Part shown: piece after piece, positions 47,688 through 55,649 of the stretch
Numbering within the stretch: position 1 is the first letter of the stretch
Layout of the letters: the number at the start of each line of letters is the position of its first letter
DNA from: Reyranella soli
GTDB taxonomy: Bacteria > Pseudomonadota > Alphaproteobacteria > Reyranellales > Reyranellaceae
Length of the DNA stretch: 64,000 bases
Direction of reading: 5' to 3'
Assembly (NCBI RefSeq): GCF_007992495.1
Contig: NZ_BKAJ01000066.1
Span: forward strand, 1-64,000
Position numbers and translations under genes: made by a program
Notes under the pieces: generated by a model
Database searches by the model: none
Seen by the model: the letters and a program-made list of their open reading frames with translations, nothing else
Told to the model about the DNA's origin: nothing

Positions 47688-48155
47688 TTATCCGAGCTTA
47701 CCTGACAGCTGCTTGCGCGCCCGCGAAACGCGCGCCTTGAGCGTGCCCACCGAGCAGCCGCACAGCGCAGCCGCTTCCTCATATGAAAAGCCGCCGGCGC
47801 CGACCAGCACGAGCGCCTCGCGCGACTGCGGACTGAGCTCGAACAGGGCCGACGAGAGCTCCTTGAGCGCGAGCGCGGCTTCGGGATTGTCGACGGCGGT
47901 GAGCATCGGCGCCGTGTCACTGTCGATCGAAGCGGGACGTCGACGTTGCGTGCGCAAATCCGAATAGAAGCGATTGCGCATGATGGTGAACAGCCAGCCT
48001 TTGAGATTGGTGCCGGGCGCGAACTGGTCCTGCTTGTCGAGCGCCGACAGAATGGTGTTCTGCACGAGATCATCGGCGGACTCGCGTTCGCGGCACAGGA
48101 AGCGCGAGAACGCACGAAGGTCTGGAAGCAACGCCACGATGTCGTCCCTAATCAT
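47688..48155 (-). CDS. EcfG-like general stress sigma factor, second copy
   Basis: 155 residues. Region 2: CRERESADDLVQNTILSALD and FAPGTNLKGWLFTIMRNRFY; region 4: FSYEEAAALCGCSVGTLKAR. Clearly related to the 47005 product. The ATG at 48155 follows GGGAGA; a longer upstream frame has no sigma similarity. Two EcfG-type factors side by side suggest sub-specialised or layered stress control. Confidence 0.87.
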   Translation of the reverse strand: MIRDDIVALLPDLRAFSRFLCRERESADDLVQNTILSALDKQDQFAPGTNLKGWLFTIMRNRFYSDLRTQRRRPASIDSDTAPMLTAVDNPEAALALKELSSALFELSPQSREALVLVGAGGFSYEEAAALCGCSVGTLKARVSRARKQLSGKLG

Positions 48156-48268
48156 CGAGCGCAGATCTCCCGCGACGAAAGTGAGTCTCGATCGGCCGCC
48201 CTCTATGTGGGCAATCGCCTGCTGCCGCGCAAAGGAAATCTGCCCATGCCCCTTGCCAGGTCTCTTGG

Positions 48269-48293
48269 GCAACCGCGTCAGTAGTGCTGCGTT
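48269..48293 (+). promoter_or_regulatory. EcfG-type promoter candidate for csbD
   Basis: GCAAC (48269-48273), 16 nt, CGTT (48290-48293); one base from the GGAAC consensus. The csbD ATG is 50 bp downstream. Confidence 0.55.
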
Positions 48294-48343
48294 GAGCGGA
48301 CGTCGCGCAAGGCGACGAATCCATCCATTGAAAGGACAACCAG

Positions 48344-48541
48344 ATGAACTGGGATCGCGTTGAAGGCAATTGGAAGCAGCTTACCGGCAAGGTCAAGGAG
48401 AAGTGGGGCAAGCTGACCGAGGACGACATCACTGTCATCAACGGCAAGCAGGACCAGCTCGTTGGCCGCATCCAGGAACGCTACGGCATCGCCAAGGACG
48501 AGGCGGAGCGTCAGGTCGATAGCTGGATCAACCGCATGTAG
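48344..48541 (+). CDS. CsbD family stress protein
   Basis: 65 residues, full CsbD domain: NWDRVEGNWKQLTGKVKEKW, GKLTEDDITVINGKQDQLVG and RYGIAKDEAERQVDSW. CsbD proteins are abundant, hydrophilic stress proteins of unclear mechanism. AAAGGA precedes the ATG and an EcfG-type promoter lies upstream. Confidence 0.92.
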   Translation: MNWDRVEGNWKQLTGKVKEKWGKLTEDDITVINGKQDQLVGRIQERYGIAKDEAERQVDSWINRM

Positions 48542-48551
48542 CGGTCCACGG

Positions 48552-48576
48552 GGAACCCTGTGCCGCATCCTGCGTT
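48552..48576 (+). promoter_or_regulatory. EcfG-type promoter for the 27-residue gene
   Basis: Perfect GGAAC (48552-48556), 16 nt, CGTT (48573-48576). The ATG of the small gene is 28 bp downstream and the glycine-zipper lipoprotein gene follows. Confidence 0.75.
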
Positions 48577-48604
48577 GTAACCGCAGAATCTAGGGAGGTT
48601 AGCT

Positions 48605-48688
48605 ATGGGACGCGCAGCGGTGCTGTGGCTCCTGGGAGTGCCGATCCCGGTGCTCTTGCTGATGTGGGTGCTTGGCTGGCTGCATTGA
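48605..48688 (+). CDS. 27-residue hydrophobic membrane peptide
   Basis: Encodes MGRAAVLWLLGVPIPVLLLM and seven more residues: one membrane helix interrupted by a G-V-P-I-P turn, ending in His. AGGGAGG lies 6 nt before the ATG and a perfect EcfG promoter lies 28 bp upstream. Similar tiny peptides occur in other proteobacteria; function unknown. Confidence 0.65.
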   Translation: MGRAAVLWLLGVPIPVLLLMWVLGWLH

Positions 48689-48727
48689 GGCGGCCAGTGC
48701 AGGAACCGGGAAAGAATGGAGAGCAGT

Positions 48728-48949
48728 ATGAGGTTTCACGTGTTGAAGCTGACCGTGGCGATTGCCGGCGTTGGCATGCTGACGGCAGCATGCGGCGAGC
48801 GGCCGGTCGACCGCGCGCTGACGGGCGGCGCGATCGGCGCGGCCTCCGGCGCGGTGGTTGGCTCGACCGTCGGTTCGCCGGTAGCGGGTGCAGTGGTTGG
48901 CGGCGCAGCGGGCGCCACGATCGGTGCGGTAACGGCGCCGGAGCGCTAG
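48728..48949 (+). CDS. glycine-zipper lipoprotein
   Basis: 73 residues: lipoprotein signal with lipobox LTAAC near residue 22, then a glycine-zipper pair of helices (GGAIGAASGAVVGSTVGSPV, AGAVVGGAAGATIGA). Such proteins insert in the outer membrane or periplasmic face. ATG at 48728 follows GGAGA. Probably in one transcript with the 27-residue gene from the EcfG promoter at 48552. Confidence 0.8.
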   Translation: MRFHVLKLTVAIAGVGMLTAACGERPVDRALTGGAIGAASGAVVGSTVGSPVAGAVVGGAAGATIGAVTAPER

Positions 48950-49081
48950 GTATCGAAATACGTCATCATCCGTGCGGGCCTGAAGATTTGTCCTGCGCGA
49001 CGGTCGGCGTAATGTATGCAACGGCCGGTCCCGGTTTCGAGGGGGCCGGCCGTCGCTCGTGACCAAACGAGGGAGAGAACC

Positions 49082-49879
49082 GTGGCAGAGGGACCAGCCA
49101 CCAACAAGATGTCTGAAGCGATCAGCAGGGCACTGCCCTTTCTGAGGCGCTATGCGCGAGCCGTCACCGGCTCCCAGAAACGCGGTGACGAATGGGTGCG
49201 GCTGTGCGCCGAGGTCGCCATGCAGCAGCCCGACCTCGTCGCCCAGACCGAGGACACCAAGCTCGGCGTCTTCACGCTGTTCCACCGGCTGCAACAGCCG
49301 TTCGGCGGACTGGAACAGGCGGGCAGCGAAAACAGCGTCAGCGGCCGGCTGAAGGAATCGCTCACCGACATGGCGCCCTTGCAGCGCCAGGTGCTCCTGC
49401 TCACCGTGCTCGAGGGCTTCACCGTGGCCGATGCCGCGAAGATCCTCGGCATCGAGACCGAGGCGGCCGAGCGCAGCCTCGACGAGGCGCGCCGCGAGCT
49501 GCAGCGCGTCGCGGCCGTGCGCGTTCTGGTCATCGAGGACGAGGCGGTGATCGCGCTCGACGTCGCCGACATCGTCCGCAACGCCGGCCATCAGGTGGTC
49601 GGCATCGCGGCGACGGAAAAGACCGCCGTCGAGCTCGCCAAGCAGCATTCGCCGCACCTCGTGCTGGCCGACATCCAGCTGCGCGGCGGCGACAGCGGCA
49701 TCGCCGCGGTCAACCAGATCATGCGCTCGATAAACGTGCCCGTGATCTTCGTCACCGGCTATCCCGAGCGGCTGCTGACGGGCAAGCAGGTCGAACCTGC
49801 CTTCGTCATCTCCAAGCCGTTCGATCCCGATCTTCTCCGCGCGGCGATCGCCCAGGCGCTCGATACCGTCGCGATCTGA
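49082..49879 (+). CDS. phyR: PhyR, anti-anti-sigma response regulator
   Basis: 265 residues: N-terminal sigma-like domain (AISRALPFLRRYARAVTGSQ; LLTVLEGFTVADAAKILGIE, about 15-140) and C-terminal receiver (VLVIEDEAVIALDVADIVR; phospho-acceptor Asp197 in VLADIQLRGGDSG). Once phosphorylated it sequesters NepR and frees EcfG. GTG start at 49082 has a GGGAGAG ribosome site and gives the normal family length. A GC-rich hairpin (ACGGCCGG/CCGGCCGT) lies just upstream. Both kinases follow on the same strand. Confidence 0.92.
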   Translation: MAEGPATNKMSEAISRALPFLRRYARAVTGSQKRGDEWVRLCAEVAMQQPDLVAQTEDTKLGVFTLFHRLQQPFGGLEQAGSENSVSGRLKESLTDMAPLQRQVLLLTVLEGFTVADAAKILGIETEAAERSLDEARRELQRVAAVRVLVIEDEAVIALDVADIVRNAGHQVVGIAATEKTAVELAKQHSPHLVLADIQLRGGDSGIAAVNQIMRSINVPVIFVTGYPERLLTGKQVEPAFVISKPFDPDLLRAAIAQALDTVAI

Positions 49880-49895
49880 AGACCGGAGCGGCGCG

Positions 49896-51620
49896 ATGCT
49901 GGCCGGTTGGTCGCTGCGCACCAGGCTGGTCGTAGTCGTCACCGTTGCGCTGCTGCCGGTGCTGGCGCTCTCGGCATGGTACGCCGTGCGCGAGCAGCGC
50001 ATGGATAGGCTGCGCCACGCCGAGGCGGTGACCACCGCCGCCGAGCTGGTGGTGGCGCGCCATCGTGAGATAATCGAGGCCTCGCGTCGCCTCCTGGTCG
50101 CGATGTGCGCGGAGGACACCGTCCGGCTAAGCGTCAGTCCCGACGCCCCTGCAGCCGACATCAACCGGTGCGAGCTCTATCTGGGGCGGGTGCTGCAGAA
50201 GTTCCCCAACGAGTATTCCACCGCCTTCGTCACCGATGCCGAGGGCACGGCCCGTTGCGCCAGCGCGCCGACGGCCGTCGGCATGGGCTTCTCCGATCGC
50301 GAGATATTCCAGCTGGTGCGCGACACGCGGAAGTTCGCCGTGGGTGCGCAGCTCGCCAGCCGCGTCACGCCGAACGCGGTGATCCCGACGGCGCTGCCGA
50401 TCCTGCAGGGCGGGGAGTTCCGCGGCATGTGCGCCATCGGCATCTCGCTGCGCTCTTTTGCCGATCTCGTCACGCCGGCAGCGGCGGCCGACCAGATCGC
50501 CGTATCGCTGGTCGACCGGCGCGGCGTCTCGCTCGCCGGCAATGCCGAGGCGGCGCGCGTCCTGCCGGTCGCCGTCCGGCTCGCCGCGGCGATCGTCGGC
50601 GGCCAGAAGGCCTTCCGCGACAACGGCCAGGACGGCCAGCTCTACGAGTTCCGCCTGCTCCCTCTCGCCGAGACGTCGATCTTCGTGGTCGCCGCGGCGC
50701 CGGTCATCGAGGGGCTGCCCGCGCTGCTGGCCGACTGGGGCGGCTTCATCCTGGTCGTGCTGGCGCTGGCCGCGGCGTTGCTGGCGGTGTGGTTCGCCGC
50801 CGACCGCTGGTGCGTGCAGCCGCTGAGTTACATCCGCGACTTCGCCGATCGCGTGGCACGCGGCGACGACATGAAGCTCGAGCCCAAGCGGCGCTGGGGA
50901 CCGGAGCTGTCATCCGTGGCGGAGGGGGTGCGTGCGATGGCGGCGGCGATCGCCAGCCGCGAGGCCGAGCTCAGGGACGGTCTCGAGCAACGCGACCACA
51001 TGCTGCGCGAGATCCATCACCGGGTGAAGAACAACCTGCAGATGATCTCGAGCCTGTTGAACCTGCAGGCCGGAGAAATCCGCTCGCCGCGCATCCGTCG
51101 CTTCTTCGGCGACGCCCAGAACCGCGTGCTGACGCTCTCCATCCTGCACCGCCATCTCTACGAACGGTCGAGCTGGGCGCTGGTCGACTTCCAGCAGTTC
51201 ATCAGCGACCTGGTGCGGCAGATCTCGGTCGGCCGCCGCAGCCCCGACCGGCCCCAGCCGCGCTACCAGATCCGCGCGCCGATCATGGCGGTCGGCCCCG
51301 ACATCGCCATCCCCATCGGCCTGATCGTCACCGAGGCGGTGAGCAGCGCGCTGAACCGCAGCTTCGAAAATGTCACAGCGCCCGAGATCCGCATCGAGGC
51401 GGCCGACAAGGCGGGCACGGTCGAGCTTACCATCGAGGACAACGGTGCGGGCGGCGGCGGCTCGCTCGGTCCCGGTGCGCGCGGCGGTTTCGGCCTGACC
51501 CTCATCCGGGGCCTTGCCATGCAGCTCGGTGGCGAGGCACAGATATCGCTGCGAGAGGGCGGAGGAATGCGAGTGGCGGTGACCTTCCCCACGCCGCAGG
51601 ACGAGGAAGGCGATGCGTAG
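49896..51620 (+). CDS. HisKA_2-type sensor kinase (or phosphatase) next to phyR
   Basis: 574 residues: membrane helices near 10-28 and 270-295 flank a periplasmic sensor domain; a HAMP-like linker follows, then HisKA_2 LREIHHRVKNNLQMISSLLN (His374/His375) and a HATPase domain with the IEDNGAGGGG G1 box. At the N-box, where E-x-x-x-N-A is expected, the sequence is EAVSSAL, with Ser484 replacing the metal-binding Asn. PhyR partners of this class (PhyK, PhyP) include a phosphatase. 16 bp after phyR; overlaps the next gene by 8 bp. Confidence 0.87.
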   Translation: MLAGWSLRTRLVVVVTVALLPVLALSAWYAVREQRMDRLRHAEAVTTAAELVVARHREIIEASRRLLVAMCAEDTVRLSVSPDAPAADINRCELYLGRVLQKFPNEYSTAFVTDAEGTARCASAPTAVGMGFSDREIFQLVRDTRKFAVGAQLASRVTPNAVIPTALPILQGGEFRGMCAIGISLRSFADLVTPAAAADQIAVSLVDRRGVSLAGNAEAARVLPVAVRLAAAIVGGQKAFRDNGQDGQLYEFRLLPLAETSIFVVAAAPVIEGLPALLADWGGFILVVLALAAALLAVWFAADRWCVQPLSYIRDFADRVARGDDMKLEPKRRWGPELSSVAEGVRAMAAAIASREAELRDGLEQRDHMLREIHHRVKNNLQMISSLLNLQAGEIRSPRIRRFFGDAQNRVLTLSILHRHLYERSSWALVDFQQFISDLVRQISVGRRSPDRPQPRYQIRAPIMAVGPDIAIPIGLIVTEAVSSALNRSFENVTAPEIRIEAADKAGTVELTIEDNGAGGGGSLGPGARGGFGLTLIRGLAMQLGGEAQISLREGGGMRVAVTFPTPQDEEGDA

Positions 51621-54201
51621 CGTCGCTGGCACGGCGCGCTCGACCGGCGTGATCGTCGGGCTGACGATTGCGGTTCTGATCGGCACGGCGGCGCTGCTCG
51701 CCATCACCCATTCGAATTCCGCGTCGCGCCAGCAGCGCCTGGTCGTCGGCAGCTACGAGATCCTGTCGCTGATGCGCCAGACCGTGATCGCCCTGCAAGA
51801 CAGCGAGATCGGACAACGCGCCTACCTGCTGAGCGGCCAGGCGAGCGATCTCGAGCCGTACGAACGCGCGCGCCTACGCATCGAGACCGGGGTGCGCCAG
51901 CTCGAGGCCGCGGCCGCCGGCGACCCCGACACGACGCGGCAGGTGCGCGAGTTCCGGGCGGCGGCGACCGAGAAGCTCGAGCAGATCAACAGCACCATCA
52001 GCGCCTACCAGCTCTATGGGCGCGACTACGCGCTCGCGCAGGAGCGCACCGGGTCGGGCAAGACCACCAGCGACCAGATTCGCCAGATCTCCGAATCGTT
52101 CATCGAGGGGCAGCGGCTGCTGCTGGCCCGCCGACTGGCCCTGCTGCGTTCCGAGCAGGAACAGTCCGACATCGCCGGTCTGTTGCTGCTGGCCGGCGCC
52201 TTCCTCTGCCTGTTCATCGGCATGTACATCGTCATCCGGGGCGCCAGGCGCCTGGAGAACGCGCAGCTTGCGCTGGCCGACCGCTCGCACCTCCTGCAAT
52301 CCACCCTAGAGAGCCTGCAGGACCCGATCTTCGTGATCGACGCCGACGGCAAGGTCGTGGCGTGGAACGAAGCCTTTCTGCGCCTGTCGGGCTGGGATCC
52401 TGCCAAGCACGCGACACTGACGCGCGAGCAGCTCCTGTCCGACCGGTCGCCCGCCATGCACGCGCTGCTCGAGCCGCTGAAGCTCAACGCCGAGGCGCCC
52501 GACCGCCTGGTGACGACGCGCGCCAGCCACGACGGGCGAGACTATGAAGTCTCGCGCGGCGAGATGTCGGGCGGCGGATCGGTGGTGCGCTGCGTCGACA
52601 TCACCGAGAAGCTGCGCGACGAGATGGCGCTGCGACAGGGCCAGAAGATGGAAGCGACGGGCCAGCTCACCGGCGGCATGGCGCACGACTTCAACAACAT
52701 CCTGCAGGTCATCCAGGCCAACCTCGATCTGGTGAAGAGCGCGGTGCCGAACGACCAGGCCGCACTCGCCCGTCTCGGCGCCGCCGGCGCGGCGGCCGAC
52801 AGGGGCGCCAGGCTCACCCAGCAGCTGCTCGCCTTTGCGCGGCGTCAGCCGCTGGCGCCGCAGCCGACCAACGTCGCCCGCCTGGTTCGCGACCTTGCCG
52901 ACCTGCTGCGCCACTCGCTCGGCGAGCGCATCACCATAGAGCTCGACATCGCCGCCGAGCCGTGGAATGCCAAGATCGATCCCGGCCAGCTCGAGAACGC
53001 CATCCTCAACCTGGCGATCAATGCGCGCGATGCCATGCCCGAAGGCGGAACGGTGACGGTCGAAGTGTCGAACGCCACCCTCGATCGGCGCTACGCGGCG
53101 CTGCATCCCGACGTCACGCCCGGTCCCTATGTGCTGGTCGCGGTGAACGACACCGGCACCGGCATGCCGCCCGAGGTGGCGGCACAGGCATTCGATCCGT
53201 TCTTCACCACCAAGCGCGACGGCAAGGGCACGGGCCTCGGCCTCAGCATGGTCTACGGCTTCGTGCGTCAGTCCAATGGACACATCCGCATCGACAGCGC
53301 CATCGGCCAGGGCACCAGCGTGAAGCTCTACCTGCCGCGCACCCTGGATCCGGTGCTCGACCTGTCGAGCGACATGGGTGAGGGCCAGAGCGGCAGTGAG
53401 CGGGTCCTGGTGGTCGAGGACAACGACGAGGTCAGGCGTGCGGTCGTCGCCCTGCTGTCCGGTTGGGGCTATCGTGTGGTCGCCGCCGAGAACCCCGACG
53501 TCGCCGCGGCGATCCTGGAGAAGGATTCGGCCTTCGACCTGCTGTTCACCGACGTCGTCATGCCCGGTTCGATATCGGCCATCGAGCTGGCGGCGCTGGC
53601 GCAGCGCCTGCAGCCCGGCATCGCCGTTCTGCTGACGTCGGGCTATGCGCGCGACCTGATTCCGGCCAACGATCGGCCCGACTACCCCCTGATCGCCAAG
53701 CCCTATCGCGGCGAGGAGCTCATGGCGCGCCTGCGTGGCGTCCTGGCGGCGCGTCGGCCATCGTCTGCGCCGGCTGAGGCGCGGCCGGCCCAGGCGGGGA
53801 CCCCATCCGAGGAGGCGACGCGCCGGCCGCGGCGCGTGCTCGTGGTCGAGGACGAGGTCGTCCTGCGCATGTCGACGACCGACATGCTCGAGCAGCTTGG
53901 CTGCTTCGTGTCCGGCGTGGGCAGCGGCGAGCAGGCGCTCGAGCTGCTGACGCGCGGCGGCGCGTTCGATCTGCTTTTGACCGACCTCGGCCTGCCCGGC
54001 ATGAGCGGCGAGGAGCTGGCCAGCGAGGTGCGCCGGCGCTTTCCCAGCCTGCCGGTGGTCATCGCCAGCGGCTACGGCCGGTCGGGCGCCCAGGCCGCCG
54101 GGATGCAGGCGGAGGGCCTGCAGTTCATTTCCAAGCCCTATTCCTCGGTCGACCTGCAGCAGGCGCTCGAGCACGCAGCCCGCATGGCGGTTCCCTCTTA
54201 A
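51613..54201 (+). CDS. CHASE3 hybrid histidine kinase with two receivers
   Basis: 862 residues: membrane helix (about 13-31), periplasmic CHASE3 domain (about 40-180, with SEIGQRAYLLSGQ), second helix (about 192-210), PAS domain (about 235-330), HisKA with phospho-His358 in GGMAHDFNNIL, HATPase (N-box NLAINARDAM, GKGTGLGLSMVYG), and two receivers with acceptor Asp647 (LLFTDVVMPG) and Asp791 (LLLTDLGLPG). Translationally coupled to the preceding kinase gene; it may feed phosphate to PhyR or a single-domain regulator elsewhere. Confidence 0.92.
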   Translation: MRSVAGTARSTGVIVGLTIAVLIGTAALLAITHSNSASRQQRLVVGSYEILSLMRQTVIALQDSEIGQRAYLLSGQASDLEPYERARLRIETGVRQLEAAAAGDPDTTRQVREFRAAATEKLEQINSTISAYQLYGRDYALAQERTGSGKTTSDQIRQISESFIEGQRLLLARRLALLRSEQEQSDIAGLLLLAGAFLCLFIGMYIVIRGARRLENAQLALADRSHLLQSTLESLQDPIFVIDADGKVVAWNEAFLRLSGWDPAKHATLTREQLLSDRSPAMHALLEPLKLNAEAPDRLVTTRASHDGRDYEVSRGEMSGGGSVVRCVDITEKLRDEMALRQGQKMEATGQLTGGMAHDFNNILQVIQANLDLVKSAVPNDQAALARLGAAGAAADRGARLTQQLLAFARRQPLAPQPTNVARLVRDLADLLRHSLGERITIELDIAAEPWNAKIDPGQLENAILNLAINARDAMPEGGTVTVEVSNATLDRRYAALHPDVTPGPYVLVAVNDTGTGMPPEVAAQAFDPFFTTKRDGKGTGLGLSMVYGFVRQSNGHIRIDSAIGQGTSVKLYLPRTLDPVLDLSSDMGEGQSGSERVLVVEDNDEVRRAVVALLSGWGYRVVAAENPDVAAAILEKDSAFDLLFTDVVMPGSISAIELAALAQRLQPGIAVLLTSGYARDLIPANDRPDYPLIAKPYRGEELMARLRGVLAARRPSSAPAEARPAQAGTPSEEATRRPRRVLVVEDEVVLRMSTTDMLEQLGCFVSGVGSGEQALELLTRGGAFDLLLTDLGLPGMSGEELASEVRRRFPSLPVVIASGYGRSGAQAAGMQAEGLQFISKPYSSVDLQQALEHAARMAVPS

Positions 54202-54218
54202 CTAGCTTCCTGCCCCCT

Positions 54219-54243
54219 GCAACCAAGCCGGTTTGGCGGCGTT
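54219..54243 (+). promoter_or_regulatory. EcfG-type promoter candidate for the 48-residue gene
   Basis: GCAAC (54219-54223), 16 nt, CGTT (54240-54243), 38 bp before the ATG. Confidence 0.5.
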
Positions 54244-54281
54244 CATATGGCAACTCTGCAACGCAAGGTGAGGGTGACGCC

Positions 54282-54428
54282 ATGCGGATCGTGGACTTGT
54301 CAAAGTCGGCTCAGGTTACCCCTGAGCCGTCGCCGAGGGGCCTTTTCGACGGCGAGTTGATGGATCTCTATGTTGCCATCCTCATCGTCGTGCCTTTGGC
54401 GCTGTTCCTGAAATCTTTGTGGTCGTGA
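54282..54428 (+). CDS. 48-residue single-pass membrane protein
   Basis: Short frame opening MRIVDLSKSAQVTPEPSPRG, then a helix LYVAILIVVPLALFLKSLW at the C-terminus (tail-anchored topology). GGTGAGGG lies before the ATG and an EcfG-type promoter upstream. No known family. Confidence 0.5.
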   Translation: MRIVDLSKSAQVTPEPSPRGLFDGELMDLYVAILIVVPLALFLKSLWS

Positions 54429-54463
54429 CGCGACGCGCTTTGGTCGCAAACCGGTCACTGTCG

Positions 54464-54488
54464 GGAACCTCTCTGCCCAGCCTCCGTT
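54464..54488 (+). promoter_or_regulatory. EcfG-type promoter for the exported CsbD gene
   Basis: Perfect GGAAC (54464-54468), 16 nt, CGTT (54485-54488), 43 bp before the ATG at 54532. Confidence 0.75.
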
Positions 54489-54531
54489 GAGGGGCACGCG
54501 CACATTGCGCCCAATTACAGCAGGAGTTCCC

Positions 54532-54852
54532 ATGCGTCCGATCGCCATTCTCGCTGCCTGCGCGGCGCTCACCGTCGGCACGCTGCCGATCATTGTCCAT
54601 GCCCAGGCCACCGGCCCGTCGACAGGCCAGACCGACGTCAAGTCGATCTGGGCGAAGTTCAAGGGAAGCTGGAACCAGACCAAAGGCGCAGTGAAGGAGC
54701 AGTGGGGCAAGCTGACCGACGACGACCTGCTCGAGATCGAGGGCCGGCGCGACCAGCTCGTCGGCAAGATCCAGACCCGCTACGGCATCAGCAAGGAAGA
54801 GGCGGAAGCCCAGGTCGGGACGTGGGAGCAGAAGCGCTATCGCGACATGTGA
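54532..54852 (+). CDS. exported CsbD family protein
   Basis: 106 residues: a signal peptide (cleavage after VHAQ near residue 25) precedes a CsbD domain (IWAKFKGSWNQTKGAVKEQW, DDDLLEIEGRRDQLVGKIQT, RYGISKEEAEAQVGTW). CsbD proteins are usually cytoplasmic, so the export signal is notable. CAGGAG precedes the ATG. Likely co-transcribed with the next gene, 17 bp away. Confidence 0.9.
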   Translation: MRPIAILAACAALTVGTLPIIVHAQATGPSTGQTDVKSIWAKFKGSWNQTKGAVKEQWGKLTDDDLLEIEGRRDQLVGKIQTRYGISKEEAEAQVGTWEQKRYRDM

Positions 54853-54869
54853 TTGGGAGACTTGGGATC

Positions 54870-55421
54870 ATGACGACCTTTCGTAACCTGGCTGCGACGC
54901 TGGTGTGCAGCGTCGCTGCGATCGCGGTGACGACGTCGGCGATGGCGCAGGCGCAGTTCCGCGACGAGAAGACGGGCAAGGTTTGGACGCCGGACAATGT
55001 CAGCAAGGACAACCAGCTTCGCCCGTCCAACGAGCCCAGCACGCCGGCCGACAAGGCCTTCGATCCAAACGCGCAGATCGCCACGGCGACGGGCGTCGTG
55101 GTGCAGCGGCCGAACGCCACCCTGATGGGTGTTGTGCCCATCACGGCGGGGCCGACCGTGCCCATCGTTGTGCTCGACAGTCCGACGCTGCAGGCCGTTC
55201 CCGGCGACCGCTGGGTGGCGCCGCTCTACCTGACCAACAACAGCGGCGCCGACGCCAATGCACAGATCGGGTGCACCTTCACCAACGGCAGCAGGCCGGT
55301 GCAGGAGACCCGCATCGTCGCGCCGACAGCGGGACCGGGCCAGCGTCTGGCGTTTGCCGCATACGGACCGCGGAGTGAGATCTTCGTCGACCGCGTGCTC
55401 TGTCGCGTGCTCACGCCCTGA
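54870..55421 (+). CDS. secreted protein of the duplicated family (paralogue of 44614)
   Basis: 183 residues, signal peptide with cleavage near AMAQA (residue 27). Shares with the 44614 product EKTGKVWTPDNV, VVPITAGPTVPIV, LYLTNNSG, CTFTNGSR and YGPRSEIFVDRVLC. Directly follows the exported CsbD gene and precedes a terminator, so it is probably in the same stress operon. Function unknown. Confidence 0.75.
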   Translation: MTTFRNLAATLVCSVAAIAVTTSAMAQAQFRDEKTGKVWTPDNVSKDNQLRPSNEPSTPADKAFDPNAQIATATGVVVQRPNATLMGVVPITAGPTVPIVVLDSPTLQAVPGDRWVAPLYLTNNSGADANAQIGCTFTNGSRPVQETRIVAPTAGPGQRLAFAAYGPRSEIFVDRVLCRVLTP

Positions 55422-55449
55422 TCGTAATCATCATCGTCTCGAACAGCGG

Positions 55450-55474
55450 AAACGGGCCAGTCAGTGGCCCGTTT
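55450..55474 (+). terminator. intrinsic terminator after the csbD operon
   Basis: Stem AAACGGGCCA / TGGCCCGTTT with loop GTCAG followed by CTCTTC; the A/T ends make it usable in both directions. 28 bp after the stop of the 54870 gene. Confidence 0.75.
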
Positions 55475-55522
55475 CTCTTCGGCTGAATCGCGCTACCCTG
55501 CCCGCTGCTGAGTTGAGCGGAG

Positions 55523-55562
55523 TCCGGTCAGATGGAACCGCGCGCGGTTCCATCTGACCGGA
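55523..55562. repeat. perfect 40 bp palindrome
   Basis: TCCGGTCAGATGGAACCGCG followed immediately by its exact reverse complement, with no loop. It can form a cruciform or a perfect 20 bp binding dyad. It lies in the leader region before the peptide-binding protein gene. Confidence 0.9.
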
Positions 55563-55594
55563 TTCGTGCGCACGGGAGATGCGTGTTTCAACGG

Positions 55595-55634
55595 GCACAA
55601 TCCGTCCGGCTGATTCCAGCCGGACGGATTGTGC
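55595..55634. repeat. 18 bp stem-loop directly upstream of the binding-protein gene
   Basis: GCACAATCCGTCCGGCTG, loop ATTC, then the exact complement. It ends 15 nt before the ATG at 55650 and would place a very stable hairpin next to the Shine-Dalgarno (GGGGG). Confidence 0.88.
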
Positions 55635-55649
55635 TCTAGGGGGTGTGGG

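Noticed and set aside
49018..49056. GC-rich hairpin before phyR considered as a riboswitch or terminator
   Set aside because: Only a simple stem, no T-tract and no known aptamer blocks; mentioned only in the phyR entry.
48599..50164. 521-codon open frame on the minus strand
   Set aside because: Runs antisense through phyR and two small genes with good ribosome sites; no recognisable domain.
52306..54174. 622-codon open frame on the minus strand
   Set aside because: Antisense to the hybrid kinase; biased composition only.
55523..55634. Considered as inverted terminal repeats of an insertion element
   Set aside because: No transposase, no target duplication, and the two palindromes are different sequences next to each other.
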